Shown here: positions 1 through 8,742 of the stretch, piece by piece
Numbering within the stretch: the first letter of the stretch is position 1
How the letters are laid out: the number at the start of each line of letters is the position of its first letter
Source: JANJTY01 sp038257155
GTDB taxonomy: Bacteria > Pseudomonadota > Gammaproteobacteria > Xanthomonadales > Xanthomonadaceae
Length of the DNA stretch: 64,000 nt
Direction of reading: 5' to 3'
NCBI GenBank assembly: GCA_038257155.1
Contig: JBBSJP010000010.1
Location: forward strand, 57,171-121,170
Notes under the pieces: generated by a model
The model's input: the letters and a program-made list of their open reading frames with translations, nothing else
What the model was told of the DNA's origin: nothing
Databases searched by the model: none
Position numbers and translations under genes: made by a program

Positions 1-2
1 AC

Positions 3-923
3 AACCCCTACCCAATCGGCACGCCAGGCAAGGCCTGGGGTGCCGAAGAGCGTGCCGCATGGCTTGCCCTGCAGACCCGCCAGCGCAGCTATGCGGCTGA
101 TGTGTTGAGCGCCATCAACCGGCTTCGCCCGCGTTTCGATGTGCGGCAGTACAGCCAGGTCGACTATCACGGCGAGACGTTTCCGCTGTTCGCGGTGCGC
201 ACTTCCGGATGGCGGGATGACCTGCCCTGTGCCCTGGTAACCGGCGGCGTGCATGGCTACGAGACCAGCGGCGTGCATGGCGCCTTGCAGTTCCTGGACC
301 AACATGCCGAAGCCTATGCCGGGCGTATCAATCTGCTTGTTGTGCCCTGCGTCAGTCCATGGGCCTACGAACGGGTGCACCGATGGAATGCGCTGGCAAT
401 CGATCCGAATCGATCCTTCCGCGAGGGCAGTCCGGCGCAGGAATCGGCTGCCTTGGTGCGTCTGCTAGCGCCGATGCGTGACCAAGTGCTGGTGCATGTC
501 GACCTGCACGAAACCACGGACACGGATGAATCGGAATTCCGCCCCGCCCTCGCTGCACGCGACGGAACCGTGCATGAGCCTGATGTGATTCCTGATGGCT
601 TCTACGTCGTGGGCGACAGCGAGAACCCGCAGGCCGAATTCCAGCAGGCGATCATTGCTGCCGTGTCCGGAGTCACCCACATCGCCCCGGCCGACGCCAA
701 GGGCGAGATCATCGGCTCAGCGGTAGTCGCCCCGGGTGTGATCCTCTATCCGTTCAAACAGCTCGGGCTGTGCGCGGGCATCACCAATGCCCGCTACACA
801 ACGACCACCGAGGTCTATCCGGATAGCCCCCGTGCGACGCCTGAGCAATGCAATGCGGCGCAGGCAGCGGCAGTGTGTGCGGCGCTGGACTTTGCGCTGG
901 GTGAGACTGGCGCCGCGGGCTGA
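3..923 (+). CDS. M14-family zinc carboxypeptidase / succinylglutamate desuccinylase-like protein (5' end cut by window)
   Basis: The reading frame is open from base 3 and runs without a break into the GTG at 102. The upstream codons give protein-like sequence (NPYPIGTPGKAWG...), so the true start lies before the window. The zinc-binding motif HGYE (in TGGVHGYETSG) supplies the H-x-x-E ligands of M14 peptidases. A later VHVDLHETTDTDESEF segment supplies a further histidine. The family removes acyl or C-terminal residues from small substrates; the substrate here cannot be inferred. No signal peptide is visible because the N-terminus is missing. It is followed 67 bp later by the convergent dsbA-like gene. 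The family call is firm and the specific activity is not. Confidence 0.85.
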   Translation, partial: NPYPIGTPGKAWGAEERAAWLALQTRQRSYAADVLSAINRLRPRFDVRQYSQVDYHGETFPLFAVRTSGWRDDLPCALVTGGVHGYETSGVHGALQFLDQHAEAYAGRINLLVVPCVSPWAYERVHRWNALAIDPNRSFREGSPAQESAALVRLLAPMRDQVLVHVDLHETTDTDESEFRPALAARDGTVHEPDVIPDGFYVVGDSENPQAEFQQAIIAAVSGVTHIAPADAKGEIIGSAVVAPGVILYPFKQLGLCAGITNARYTTTTEVYPDSPRATPEQCNAAQAAAVCAALDFALGETGAAG

Positions 924-990
924 CTGGACCAGCGAGTTCTGGCGCAGGAAGCATCGCCCCGATGTATCCCGGCCTGGCAGCAAACGCAAA

Positions 991-1635
991 CTAATTGGCC
1001 CGTGCGGCGCGCTCTTTGCCGATCAGGAAGTCGACCACCTCGAGCATGCGCTGGTGTGGCACGCCATTGCCTGCCTCAACCCGGTACTTGCCGGCGACGA
1101 TGAGGGTGGGCGTCACGCCCACGCCATAGCGTGGCACCTGCTGCTTGGAGCGCGCCAGCTTGGTCTTGACGGCAAAACTGTTGCTGGCTGCCTCGAACTG
1201 CCCGGCGCTGACCCCGTGCGTCTCGTAGAAGGCGGGAAGATCCTTGCCGGAGAGAACCTTGCGTTCGACATGCACGGCGTTGAACAGCGCATCGTGCGTC
1301 TTGGCGAGTACATTGAGCGACTCTGCTGCATAGTAGGCGCGCGCGAAGTCATCCCAGACGCCACCGAACTGCGCCGGAACGTAGCCGAACGAGACATCGG
1401 CCGGCAGTTTCCCGCTCCAGTCGTTCACCAGGGGCTGAAACGCCGCGCAGGCGCCGCAGCTGTAGCCAAAAATCTCAACAACCTCGATCTTGTCTTGAGT
1501 GACCGTGCTCTGGGCGATATCGATGACGTGGTAATCAACGCCAGCTTGAAACGCATCGCCGGTTGGTGACTGGGCAATACAGGGGGCAGAAAAAAGGCCG
1601 GTGAAAGCGAACAGGACAAGCAGCTTCTTGATCAT
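991..1635 (-). CDS. dsbA: Thiol:disulfide interchange protein DsbA
   Basis: This 214-residue periplasmic thioredoxin-fold oxidase introduces disulfides into exported proteins. A cleavable signal peptide (residues 1-21, MIKKLLVLFAFTGLFSAPCIAQ) precedes a thioredoxin-like domain. The active site is C-G-A-C (FGYSCGACAAF, about residues 58-65), and the cis-proline loop is GVGVTPTLIV near residue 175. The length matches DsbA of Xanthomonadales. CGAC differs from the E. coli CPHC, which would be expected to change redox potential. The start ATG is preceded by no strong Shine-Dalgarno. It ends convergently with the M14 peptidase. The secreted cysteine-rich proteins in this window are plausible clients, but that is inference. 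Confidence 0.92.
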   Translation of the reverse strand: MIKKLLVLFAFTGLFSAPCIAQSPTGDAFQAGVDYHVIDIAQSTVTQDKIEVVEIFGYSCGACAAFQPLVNDWSGKLPADVSFGYVPAQFGGVWDDFARAYYAAESLNVLAKTHDALFNAVHVERKVLSGKDLPAFYETHGVSAGQFEAASNSFAVKTKLARSKQQVPRYGVGVTPTLIVAGKYRVEAGNGVPHQRMLEVVDFLIGKERAARAN

Positions 1636-2117
1636 GGGTGATATCGCCTGGGATCTGGTGGGACAGGGCGCCGGAAGACGTTTTCGCGGCCATGCACGCT
1701 AACACTCTGCGCGGCGCAGGGCATCAGCAAGGATCGGTCTGGCCAGGGACGCCGGTGTCGCCTGCATGGGCCATTGGCAAGCGAAGCGCATTCCTCCGGG
1801 TGAGACCGGAGAAGAATCGCTTTGGTCGCAGCAACTGCCGCTGAACGCGAATGGGCTTGGTTCCACTGGGCTTGGGTTGCTTGCCCCACGCCAAGCAGTT
1901 CAGTTGCGCTGAGAAGTCCTCCCGCCGAGCGTCCCAATCCGGCTTGATCAGCAGGTGCGAAGCCGTCTGCACGACCCAGTGATCCATTCGGCCGCCATTT
2001 TACGAGTTGTAGCCATAGGGAGACCCTGCGCCGCAGCTACCTGGCTTGCGTCAGGGTTCGCCCCACAGCCGGCCCTGCCGTGCTGCCCATCACAGTCATT
2101 GACCCGGGGAAGGGCAA
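1636..2117. other. 482-bp gap with one weak ORF
   Basis: The only candidate is an 87-codon ATG frame on the minus strand (1724-1987; begins MDHWVVQTASHLLIKPDWD, basic and with no recognised domain). It may be a small unknown gene or chance. No repeat, RNA or clear terminator was seen. The region must hold the promoters of dsbA (minus) and of the small gene at 2118 (plus). Confidence 0.3.
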
Positions 2118-2468
2118 ATGAACCTAGGAGAGCGAGTGAAAACCCCGATGCCCGATACGGCAGGCACTGTCATTACCGAGCACAGCGTGCTCTACGCCGA
2201 CTTCGGATTTGAGCAACTCAGCGAGGCCATCATGGGCGAAGAAGCCTGGGGTCTGGTGTTCAGCGGCAGCAATATCCTCATGCTGGAGGACCAGCAGCAG
2301 AATCTTGCCAGTTTCGAGGAGTACTCCGGACCTGGGCAACCGCCCGACTGCAAACTGTTGCCGGACTCCTCCCTGCCGCCGCGCGGCTACAAGGCCGGGT
2401 GGCGAGGCACGATGCTGGTTCGCGGCCGCGTGAGGCATGTCGTTCTCTATCGCAAGGCAGCGCCCTGA
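2118..2468 (+). CDS. Small hypothetical protein
   Basis: This 116-residue protein is not recognised. The start at 2118 is favoured by an upstream purine-rich stretch (GGGGAAGGG, about 6 bp before ATG). A second in-frame ATG at 2148 follows a GGAG and is a fair alternative. The sequence is soluble, acidic in the first two thirds (YADFGFEQLSEAIMGEEAWG) and basic at the C-terminus (RGRVRHVVLYRKAAP). There is no signal peptide or membrane segment. It stands alone on the plus strand. Codon use looks like the neighbours, which supports a real gene. Confidence 0.55.
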   Translation: MNLGERVKTPMPDTAGTVITEHSVLYADFGFEQLSEAIMGEEAWGLVFSGSNILMLEDQQQNLASFEEYSGPGQPPDCKLLPDSSLPPRGYKAGWRGTMLVRGRVRHVVLYRKAAP

Positions 2469-2659
2469 ACTCCTGCCACGATGCTCGCGTGGCGCGATCG
2501 GGTGCAGTCCGGTCCAGCCAAACTGCCAAGCGCATCGTGAAGAGGTCAATGCGGAGTGGTGTCCTGTCTGGTCGACGAACCGAGCTTTGGGTGCACAATT
2601 GGCAAGAGGTTTTGAATTTTGTTCTGTCTGCCATGCATCTCATCCAGCGGAGCGGTTCC

Positions 2660-3262
2660 ATGAAATTCAAGGATTGTTCAAATCATCCGACACACGTCTC
2701 CTGCGACGTACAGCAGGCCTTCTCCGGGCGCGACAATCAACACCACCGAGTGACGCACTCGGGGGAAGGCCGGCGCAAGGCACGCATCGGTGCATCCTTG
2801 TTCGGTGTGCTGGCCCTGTTCCTGGCCAGTCTCGGAAGCCAATCCCTGCGGGCAGAGCAGGTTTCGCAGGCCACAGGGTTCGACCGCGCGTTGGCCGAGC
2901 GCCTGGGGGCAGACGAACGCGGCATGCGAAGCTTCGTTCTTGTGATCCTCAAGAGCGGTCCGACGCGGGTGCCGGACGGGGAGCAGCGCAAGGCGATGTT
3001 CGCCGGGCACTTCGCCAACATGGAGCGGCTCTCTGGCGAAGGCAAACTGGCCCTTGCCGGGCCGTTTGCTGCAGACCCTGATGGCTGGCGCGGACTGTTC
3101 GTGTTGGCAGTGGACGATCTGGACGAAGCCAGACGTCTGACCGAGACTGACCCTGTGATCGTCAACGGAGAAATGGTGGCCGAATACCATCGCTGGTACG
3201 GCTCAGCGGCCACCATGATGATTCCCGAGATACATGCCAAGCTCACGCCACCGCAGCCCTGA
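2660..3262 (+). CDS. Exported YCII-related domain protein
   Basis: A 200-residue protein with a YCII-like (ferredoxin-fold) domain in its C-terminal half. The core FVLVILKSGPTR...HFANMERLSGEGKLALAGPF resembles YciI-type proteins, including the conserved histidine and the Gly-Pro turn. The N-terminus has a long polar stretch followed by a hydrophobic segment (about residues 43-65, ending RAEQ), so it is probably exported or membrane-tethered. Most YCII proteins are cytoplasmic, so this is unusual. The frame is open upstream to 2399, but ATG 2660 is chosen because the residues before it look unlike protein. A start just before the hydrophobic segment cannot be excluded. The catalytic role of YCII domains is poorly defined. 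Confidence 0.65.
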   Translation: MKFKDCSNHPTHVSCDVQQAFSGRDNQHHRVTHSGEGRRKARIGASLFGVLALFLASLGSQSLRAEQVSQATGFDRALAERLGADERGMRSFVLVILKSGPTRVPDGEQRKAMFAGHFANMERLSGEGKLALAGPFAADPDGWRGLFVLAVDDLDEARRLTETDPVIVNGEMVAEYHRWYGSAATMMIPEIHAKLTPPQP

Positions 3263-3643
3263 AGAAACCCGCTACTTCGCGCTCCGTCCAACTCAGGGCG
3301 TACAGCTTTCCACTTGGCGAATTCGGAGTGGGGATCGCCCACCCTGACCGGCTTTCCTCCGCGCTTCTCTGAAGTGCGAGCGGGACGGGCGCTGCCATGG
3401 GCGCCTCATCCATTTCTGCACTGAACGCCGGCGTGTTCACCGGCAAGTTCATCCTGCGGAATTTGCGGGTTGTTGGTTGCTCGCTACCGTGCCGCGCGCC
3501 GCTGCAGCAGGGGAGCGGGTGTGTCGAACGAGCACGTCAAACTGCAGTGCGTGGCACTGCAAGTCCCAGCTATCCACTGGTCTGGCGGACTTCCCCCGCG
3601 CGGCCCTGATTCGGGCCGCGCGGATGGACGCTCCTCAAACCGC
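3263..3643. other. 381-bp convergent gap
   Basis: This lies between a plus-strand gene and a minus-strand gene that end toward each other. Apart from the perfect GC-rich hairpin at 3596-3623, nothing was recognised. Short ORFs here have no protein-like features. Confidence 0.5.
3596..3623. terminator. Perfect 11-bp GC-rich hairpin between convergent genes
   Basis: CCGCGCGGCCC and GGGCCGCGCGG pair around a 6-nt loop, 21 bp downstream of the stop at 3644 (minus strand). There is no T-run, so it is a possible bidirectional terminator or mRNA 3'-end stabiliser rather than a canonical intrinsic terminator. Confidence 0.5.
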
Positions 3644-5662
3644 CTACGGCTCGAAGTCGTCGGCGAATATTAGAGTTGGCAGCGGTGGTGGTGTCGAGCT
3701 GACGGTGGTGTTTACTGCCGTCATGTTGTTGCCTGCTTGAGGATCGGTCCACTCGCCTGACTGGACGTTCATGGTGGTCTGCACGGTGCCGCTCAATGCC
3801 TCCGACGAGACGCTCAAGGGAATCGAGAAAGTCGACTGGCTGCCTGCCTCGATGCTGCCGCCCACAAGGTCACAGGAAAGCATGCCCTGCGAAACCTCCT
3901 CGCAGGACCAGGAACTGCCGCCCTGCAGACCAACGCCCGGGGTGAACTCGAATGGCAGGCTGACCGAAACCTCGGCCTGGGAAACAGCCCGCGGGCCCAC
4001 ATTGGCCACGGTGACCTGCAGCAGCAGCGAAGCGCCGGCCGAGACCGGATCAGGATCATCGACCGCGGAAATCGACAGGTCGGCTTCCTCTGCCAGCACG
4101 ACCACCGTGGTGGTAGCAGTTGCCACGTTGTTGCCTGAATTCGGGTCGAGCCACTCGCTGGACGAGACCGTGACGACGGTGTCGTAATCCGCCGCAGTGG
4201 CTGCAGGGTCTACTTCGAGATTCACTGTGAAACCGCTATGGAATGTTGCCCCAATGGTGCCAGTGCCAAAGGTGCAGGTGATCAGGACGGCGCTGGTTTC
4301 CACGCAGGTCCAGTTGACTGAAATCGGCTGCTCAGCCGCCAACCCGAGGTTGACGGGAAGGTCGAGGGTCACCGTCGCTTCACTGACGTCCTGCGGGCCG
4401 ATGTTAGCTATGTCTACGTTGATCTGGACAATGTCGCCCGGCGATGCCTGCGACGGGTTCGATTCGGCGGCTACGGCAAGATCGGCTTCTTCTGGCAGGC
4501 CCTGGCCCCAGTCTCCGAACGGCACCAATTGTGGGCCGGCGTTCTTGCAGACCATGGAGTCCTGCGCGATGCAGGGATTTCCAACGCCGCCGCAACCGGG
4601 CGGCCAACTGTTGGACGTCGTGTCGCGAACGGCAACGCGGTACCACAACACGACATCCTGCTGGTCGATGCTGGCGCCGTTGACCAGGGCGTTCTGGTTC
4701 ATTCCGCAGTCAAACAAGTCGTAGCTCGGGTTATCGCCGTACTCGCTGGCGACATAGCGCGTGGCCATGAAATCCACCGTGTGGAAGCCACGGTTGGATT
4801 CGTTGGTGCCTACCACATAGTCGTTGGCACCCGGCACCAGTTGGAACCCGCGCCCGGTGGCCGGGTTGCGAACTGCCCAGGTCTTGCTGCCCGGCGCGCC
4901 GCGCAGATCGTGGAACTCCACGGTCTGGTCGACACCATTTGCCGAGACGACGTGGCTGTTCTGGCCGTCGATGCCAAAGTCGAAGCGCCAGTAATTGTGG
5001 TGCCAGTGGGTGACGTTGTTGAAGGTGCCATTGTTGTTGCCGAAGCCAAAGATCGGCTCGATCACGCCATTGGCGCCAAAGCTGATGCGCGAGTCGTACA
5101 TGTACCAGTCGGCGCGGTACTGGCTTGTCAGCCTGACCTGATCGCCGAGATCTTCGATAACCACGCCGCTGTTCGCGGTGCAGCTGTAGCCGCTGCCGGT
5201 GGGCTGCTGGAACGGGCAGGTGCCGAAGGAATTGGTCGGATGCTGGGATACCGAGCAGGCAGTGGTCGCAAGGCGGCCAAGGTCGGGCGGAACCGCCATC
5301 TGGTTGTGCGTGCTGGTGTGCGCCAGGATGGGCGTCGGGTCGTCCTTCCAGTCGCGGTAGCAGTCACCGCCGGAGCCGCCGTTGTATTCGGCGAACAACA
5401 TCGGAGCGTGAATGCGCCGCGCTACCGGAATGCCCTGGTAGTGGATGGCGCGAAGTTCCAGGCCCGATCCGCGAGGACCGACACTGGAATTTGGTGGAAT
5501 CCAGCAAAGTTCCCAGATCGGATCCACGCTCGGCCAGGACAGCAGGGTGCCGCCTTCAACCGAACAGTCAGGAGAAACGGCATGCGCGGCAGGGGATAGA
5601 GCCGCCGCGAAGACAGCTCCCAGCAAGGCGAGGGCGCTGGCAGATCGGAAGACGGTTGTCAC
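3644..5662 (-). CDS. Secreted copper-amine-oxidase-like protein with two DUF11-type domains and a GFEP-type C-terminus
   Basis: 672 residues. A signal peptide (1-28, ending AAHA) is followed by a copper amine oxidase-like region (about 60-380), two DUF11/CARDB-like beta-sandwich repeats (about 392-520 and 525-655) and a terminal LIFADDFEP. The oxidase likeness rests on the H-x-H copper-ligand segment (H219, H221 in THWHHNYWRFDFGIDG) and on the Y187 block (WYMYDSRISFGANGVIE), which aligns with the topaquinone site (N-Y-D-Y...NG.IE). The residues flanking that tyrosine are Trp and Met instead of Asn and Asp/Glu. The third copper-ligand position appears to be Arg346 (before SWP) instead of His. 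It may therefore be a non-catalytic relative. It is the last gene of a three-gene operon, and its ATG overlaps the stop of the lipoprotein gene by 4 nt. Confidence 0.7.
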   Translation of the reverse strand: MTTVFRSASALALLGAVFAAALSPAAHAVSPDCSVEGGTLLSWPSVDPIWELCWIPPNSSVGPRGSGLELRAIHYQGIPVARRIHAPMLFAEYNGGSGGDCYRDWKDDPTPILAHTSTHNQMAVPPDLGRLATTACSVSQHPTNSFGTCPFQQPTGSGYSCTANSGVVIEDLGDQVRLTSQYRADWYMYDSRISFGANGVIEPIFGFGNNNGTFNNVTHWHHNYWRFDFGIDGQNSHVVSANGVDQTVEFHDLRGAPGSKTWAVRNPATGRGFQLVPGANDYVVGTNESNRGFHTVDFMATRYVASEYGDNPSYDLFDCGMNQNALVNGASIDQQDVVLWYRVAVRDTTSNSWPPGCGGVGNPCIAQDSMVCKNAGPQLVPFGDWGQGLPEEADLAVAAESNPSQASPGDIVQINVDIANIGPQDVSEATVTLDLPVNLGLAAEQPISVNWTCVETSAVLITCTFGTGTIGATFHSGFTVNLEVDPAATAADYDTVVTVSSSEWLDPNSGNNVATATTTVVVLAEEADLSISAVDDPDPVSAGASLLLQVTVANVGPRAVSQAEVSVSLPFEFTPGVGLQGGSSWSCEEVSQGMLSCDLVGGSIEAGSQSTFSIPLSVSSEALSGTVQTTMNVQSGEWTDPQAGNNMTAVNTTVSSTPPPLPTLIFADDFEP

Positions 5663-6282
5663 GGGTGGGACTCCTTGCCGGCAGCAAGGGCCGGGCTAGT
5701 TTCATCGAGGTGGGGATAGACAACCAGATCGCGGACCAGATCGACCACGGCATTGATGTGCGGAACTGAACCATCGCCCTTGCTGACAATGTAACGCAGG
5801 CAACGCGATCCTTTGCTGCAAGACGCGTCCTCTGGCTTGCGGAACACGAAACCACCGGCGTGTACCAGCAGATCGGGTTCATCCATCAGGGGGCCAAGCG
5901 TCGGATGCGTCCGGACCAGTTCGTTGAGACGCGCTTCCTCGGCCGGATTGGCACGCAGCGATTCGACCAGCAATTCCTCGCTGATCAGTTCGCCTTCCGG
6001 GGTGAAGATGCGTCGTACCGTGCTGGCACGGTCGTAGTCGAAGCCGTACTCAACCACCTGCTGCACGTTCTTGCCATCAATGCGAACGACATCGCTGTAG
6101 CGGCGTGCGAACTGGAACCCCTGCATGCGGCCTGCAGGGTTTGCAGCACTTGGCTGGATTTCACCGGCGACGGGCTCGCTGGCAGCGGACCGGGTGGGCG
6201 AGTGCACGCAGCCCGAGGCCAGTGCAGCGCCTAGCAATGCAAGCAGCGCGCAACGCATGGTTGAAGGGTGGGACCGCATCAT
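5659..6282 (-). CDS. Putative lipoprotein between cytochrome and amine-oxidase-like genes
   Basis: About 207 residues with no recognised domain. The N-terminus has a lipoprotein signal (MMRSHPSTMRCALLALLGAA followed by lipobox ASGC). The ATGATG at 6282/6277 overlaps the TGA of the cytochrome gene (ATGA), and the 3' end overlaps the next gene by 4 nt, so translation of all three genes is probably coupled. The mature part is charged, with a beta-rich stretch (FARRYSDVVRIDGKNVQQVV) and two cysteines (CSKGSRC). It is likely an outer-membrane or periplasmic partner of the pentaheme cytochrome and the amine-oxidase-like protein. The frame is open upstream to 6432, but that part lies inside the cytochrome gene and is not used. 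Confidence 0.7.
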   Translation of the reverse strand: MMRSHPSTMRCALLALLGAALASGCVHSPTRSAASEPVAGEIQPSAANPAGRMQGFQFARRYSDVVRIDGKNVQQVVEYGFDYDRASTVRRIFTPEGELISEELLVESLRANPAEEARLNELVRTHPTLGPLMDEPDLLVHAGGFVFRKPEDASCSKGSRCLRYIVSKGDGSVPHINAVVDLVRDLVVYPHLDETSPALAAGKESHP

Positions 6283-8216
6283 TGGGCCACCGCCGTGGTG
6301 ACACTGGCACTGACCATGGATTCCGGCGGCGAACGCCCGTATTTGGGATCGTTCCACAGATCGAACACGAACTGGCCGCGGGTCTTGTCTTGCGGGCCGA
6401 CGTCGAATGGCCGCCCCGGTCCGTCTGTACACATGGTGTTTTCAGCCTGGAAGCCGCGCTCGACTGCCTGGTTCTTGAGGAACTTGATGTAGTCGTCGCT
6501 GGATATCTGGAATTTCAGTGTAGCGGTCACGGTGATTTCACCCGAATAGCCGACAGGAAGGGGAATGCTGTAATTGGTTACGTCGAAATTGACCTGGCGT
6601 CCCGAACCCGGCTGGGTTTCTGGATAGCTGTACGCAACCGCTCGCATCTCCAGATTGTTGCCGCCGGTGAAGCCCAGCGGTGGAATGCGGTTGTCCTTGG
6701 CGACGCAATCGTTCAGCACGAAATGGAACTGCGCGCGCCCCTTGGCATCCTCGGTGACACAGGTCTTGCTGACAGCGTTCCAGATGCCCTTCTTGGACTC
6801 ATAGATCTTGGTCTGGGAATCCTGCGAGAGCGCGCCGGTGGCAGGATCCCAACTGCCATTCTCCCAGATCACCTGGTTGTCGGCGCCGCGCGCCACAACG
6901 TGCAGCCACATGCGGCGGCCTTCCACATAGCCGGTCGGCAGCTTGTGGCCGGTCAGGTTCACCACTTTCACTGCGGCGTCCAGTTCGTTGCTGCCCCCGA
7001 CGCTGGGGAGAATGCTGACTTCAATCTGTGCGCTGCGCGCGGTGAGCATCACGCGCGCCCGCTCAATGGTGCGAGTGAGGTCGGATGTGCGGTCATCCCA
7101 GTCGTTCAAGGCAGGGCCGTACACGCCGCGGATGATGGACGGAATCCAGGTGTTGGCTCCGACGAACTCATGCACGGGAAGATTCCCGGCCCGCGAGCCA
7201 GGCTCGTTGTTCATGCAGGCCTGGGCCAGCGGATCTTCCGAGCTCGCCATATGACAGTCCTGGCAACTGGCGCCACGCGCCAGCGCCGGGACCGACCGGA
7301 TGTCGTCTCCCATGCCATCGCGGAACAGCACTGCCTTGAAGTCGCTGTTCTGCCACTCGGCAAAAGTCCGTTCAATCGGCATCGGAATGCCGCTGTCGCT
7401 GCCATCCTCCAGGATCAGGGTCTTGAGCGGGCCTGCGCTGGTGAATGGGGTGCTGACGTTGTGGCAGGTGCCGCAGACATCGCCGTTGTCCAGATGGGCC
7501 GAGTATTCCCAGCCGTGCGGCGGGGTGCGCGAATCGCCCGGCTGGTAGGTGTATGGTCCCTTGCGGCAGGGGCCGCCATAGGTGCCGTCGGGTGTCTTGC
7601 AGTTGATTGCGTCGTCGATCCAGAAATTGCCGTTCTCGAGCGGCGCGATCTCGCCGTTTGGTCCGGTTTCCGTCAGGCGATGACAGAAGTGGCAGGTCAG
7701 TCCTGCGTAGTCGTTGCCGGAGGATTCGAAGCTGGTGTGGTCGCCGGTCAGCGAGCAACCATTCTCGCCGGGGATAAGGCCACCTTCGGTCGTCTTGCGC
7801 ACACGACCCTCAAGCCAGCCGGTCGGGGTGTGGCAGCGGAGGCAGTAGTCACCAACACCGGGCAAGTCGGCATTGGCAACGTCCAGTGCCGCCCAGAACA
7901 GCGGGTCTCGGGCGGCATGCGCCATCATCGAGCCGCCCCAGCTGTTGTGTGGCAGGAACTCGGCCTGGTTGGACTCGGAATCGAAGTTGCGATGGCAGCT
8001 GAAACAGCCGGTGGGCGGCTGCATTTCGCTCATTAGGCCGGGCTGTGTTCCGTTGGGCGTAAAATCCAGCACGCCTTCGTGCGGATCGGCTTTCGAGACG
8101 GGAGAGGCAATCGGCGTGTTGGCCCAGAAGAGGCCGCCCGCCAGGGCCAGGCAGCAGCCAGTGAGCAGTGCGATCGCTGGCCTGTATGCGCTGGAAACTC
8201 TGGTGAGGAGATGCAT
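6279..8216 (-). CDS. Exported pentaheme c-type cytochrome
   Basis: 645 residues from the ATG at 8216; a GTG at 8246 would add 10 residues before the signal sequence. A hydrophobic export segment (about residues 10-32) is followed by five CXXCH heme-attachment motifs: CFSCH, CLRCH, CHFCH, CGTCH and CQDCH at about residues 71, 125, 175, 248 and 318. The second half is a beta-rich domain without heme that contains GHKLPTGYVEGRRMW, a signature seen in multiheme cytochrome c-554-like proteins. The protein should be periplasmic and carry electrons or act as an oxidoreductase; the substrate is unknown. It is the first gene of the operon. The co-encoded oxidase-like protein makes an electron-transfer partnership plausible, but that is inference. 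Confidence 0.85.
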   Translation of the reverse strand: MHLLTRVSSAYRPAIALLTGCCLALAGGLFWANTPIASPVSKADPHEGVLDFTPNGTQPGLMSEMQPPTGCFSCHRNFDSESNQAEFLPHNSWGGSMMAHAARDPLFWAALDVANADLPGVGDYCLRCHTPTGWLEGRVRKTTEGGLIPGENGCSLTGDHTSFESSGNDYAGLTCHFCHRLTETGPNGEIAPLENGNFWIDDAINCKTPDGTYGGPCRKGPYTYQPGDSRTPPHGWEYSAHLDNGDVCGTCHNVSTPFTSAGPLKTLILEDGSDSGIPMPIERTFAEWQNSDFKAVLFRDGMGDDIRSVPALARGASCQDCHMASSEDPLAQACMNNEPGSRAGNLPVHEFVGANTWIPSIIRGVYGPALNDWDDRTSDLTRTIERARVMLTARSAQIEVSILPSVGGSNELDAAVKVVNLTGHKLPTGYVEGRRMWLHVVARGADNQVIWENGSWDPATGALSQDSQTKIYESKKGIWNAVSKTCVTEDAKGRAQFHFVLNDCVAKDNRIPPLGFTGGNNLEMRAVAYSYPETQPGSGRQVNFDVTNYSIPLPVGYSGEITVTATLKFQISSDDYIKFLKNQAVERGFQAENTMCTDGPGRPFDVGPQDKTRGQFVFDLWNDPKYGRSPPESMVSASVTTAVAQ

Positions 8217-8742
8217 TCGGGAGACCGGGAAGTGAACTGTCAACACGGGATCACGCCAGCCGATCTGTGTATGTGCGAAGGGGCTCTCTGGGGCGAGCTT
8301 CGCGTCGACAGATCTTGGTCACCCCAGCCGATTCGCGTGCTGCCTGTGCTTTTCAGGCAGAGTTGCCAGTCGAGGCTGGTGTCCGGGCTGGGGGTCGACC
8401 ACGTGTATCCAGACGTGCAGGACCGTCCCACCAACCGCCGACGTTAGCCTTGGCCGAGTGGCGGGTCAAGCTGGTTCTTCGAACAGGCCCTTTCGGAGCC
8501 GCTTCCGCGGGGCACAGCGTGCAAGTCTGAATGGACGAATCCGGCGTCTGCTGAACAACCTGGCTGGACTGCCGGGTCCGGAGTACCGTCTGCCGAGCTT
8601 CGCTTAGCAGTTCGGTCGAAACGGGTTTCCCATCCACGGAGGCATTCCAGGCTTGCCGCCCGGAATCTGGCAACTCGGACTGTGGTGAAGCTGGCATCTG
8701 CTTTACTCTTTCCCCTTTTCGATCAACCGGAGTTCGACCTGC
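8217..8742. other. 526-bp divergent intergenic region
   Basis: This separates the cytochrome operon (minus) from the methyltransferase remnant (plus) and should contain both promoters. A minus-strand frame (8353-8697 from an internal ATG, about 115 codons) has a fair ribosome-binding site (GGAAAGAG), but low-complexity, non-family sequence; it is not called. No repeats or RNA were recognised. Confidence 0.35.

Noticed and set aside
6105..8036. 643-codon plus-strand ORF opposite the pentaheme cytochrome gene
   Set aside because: GC-driven shadow; the minus strand carries five CXXCH motifs and a signal peptide.
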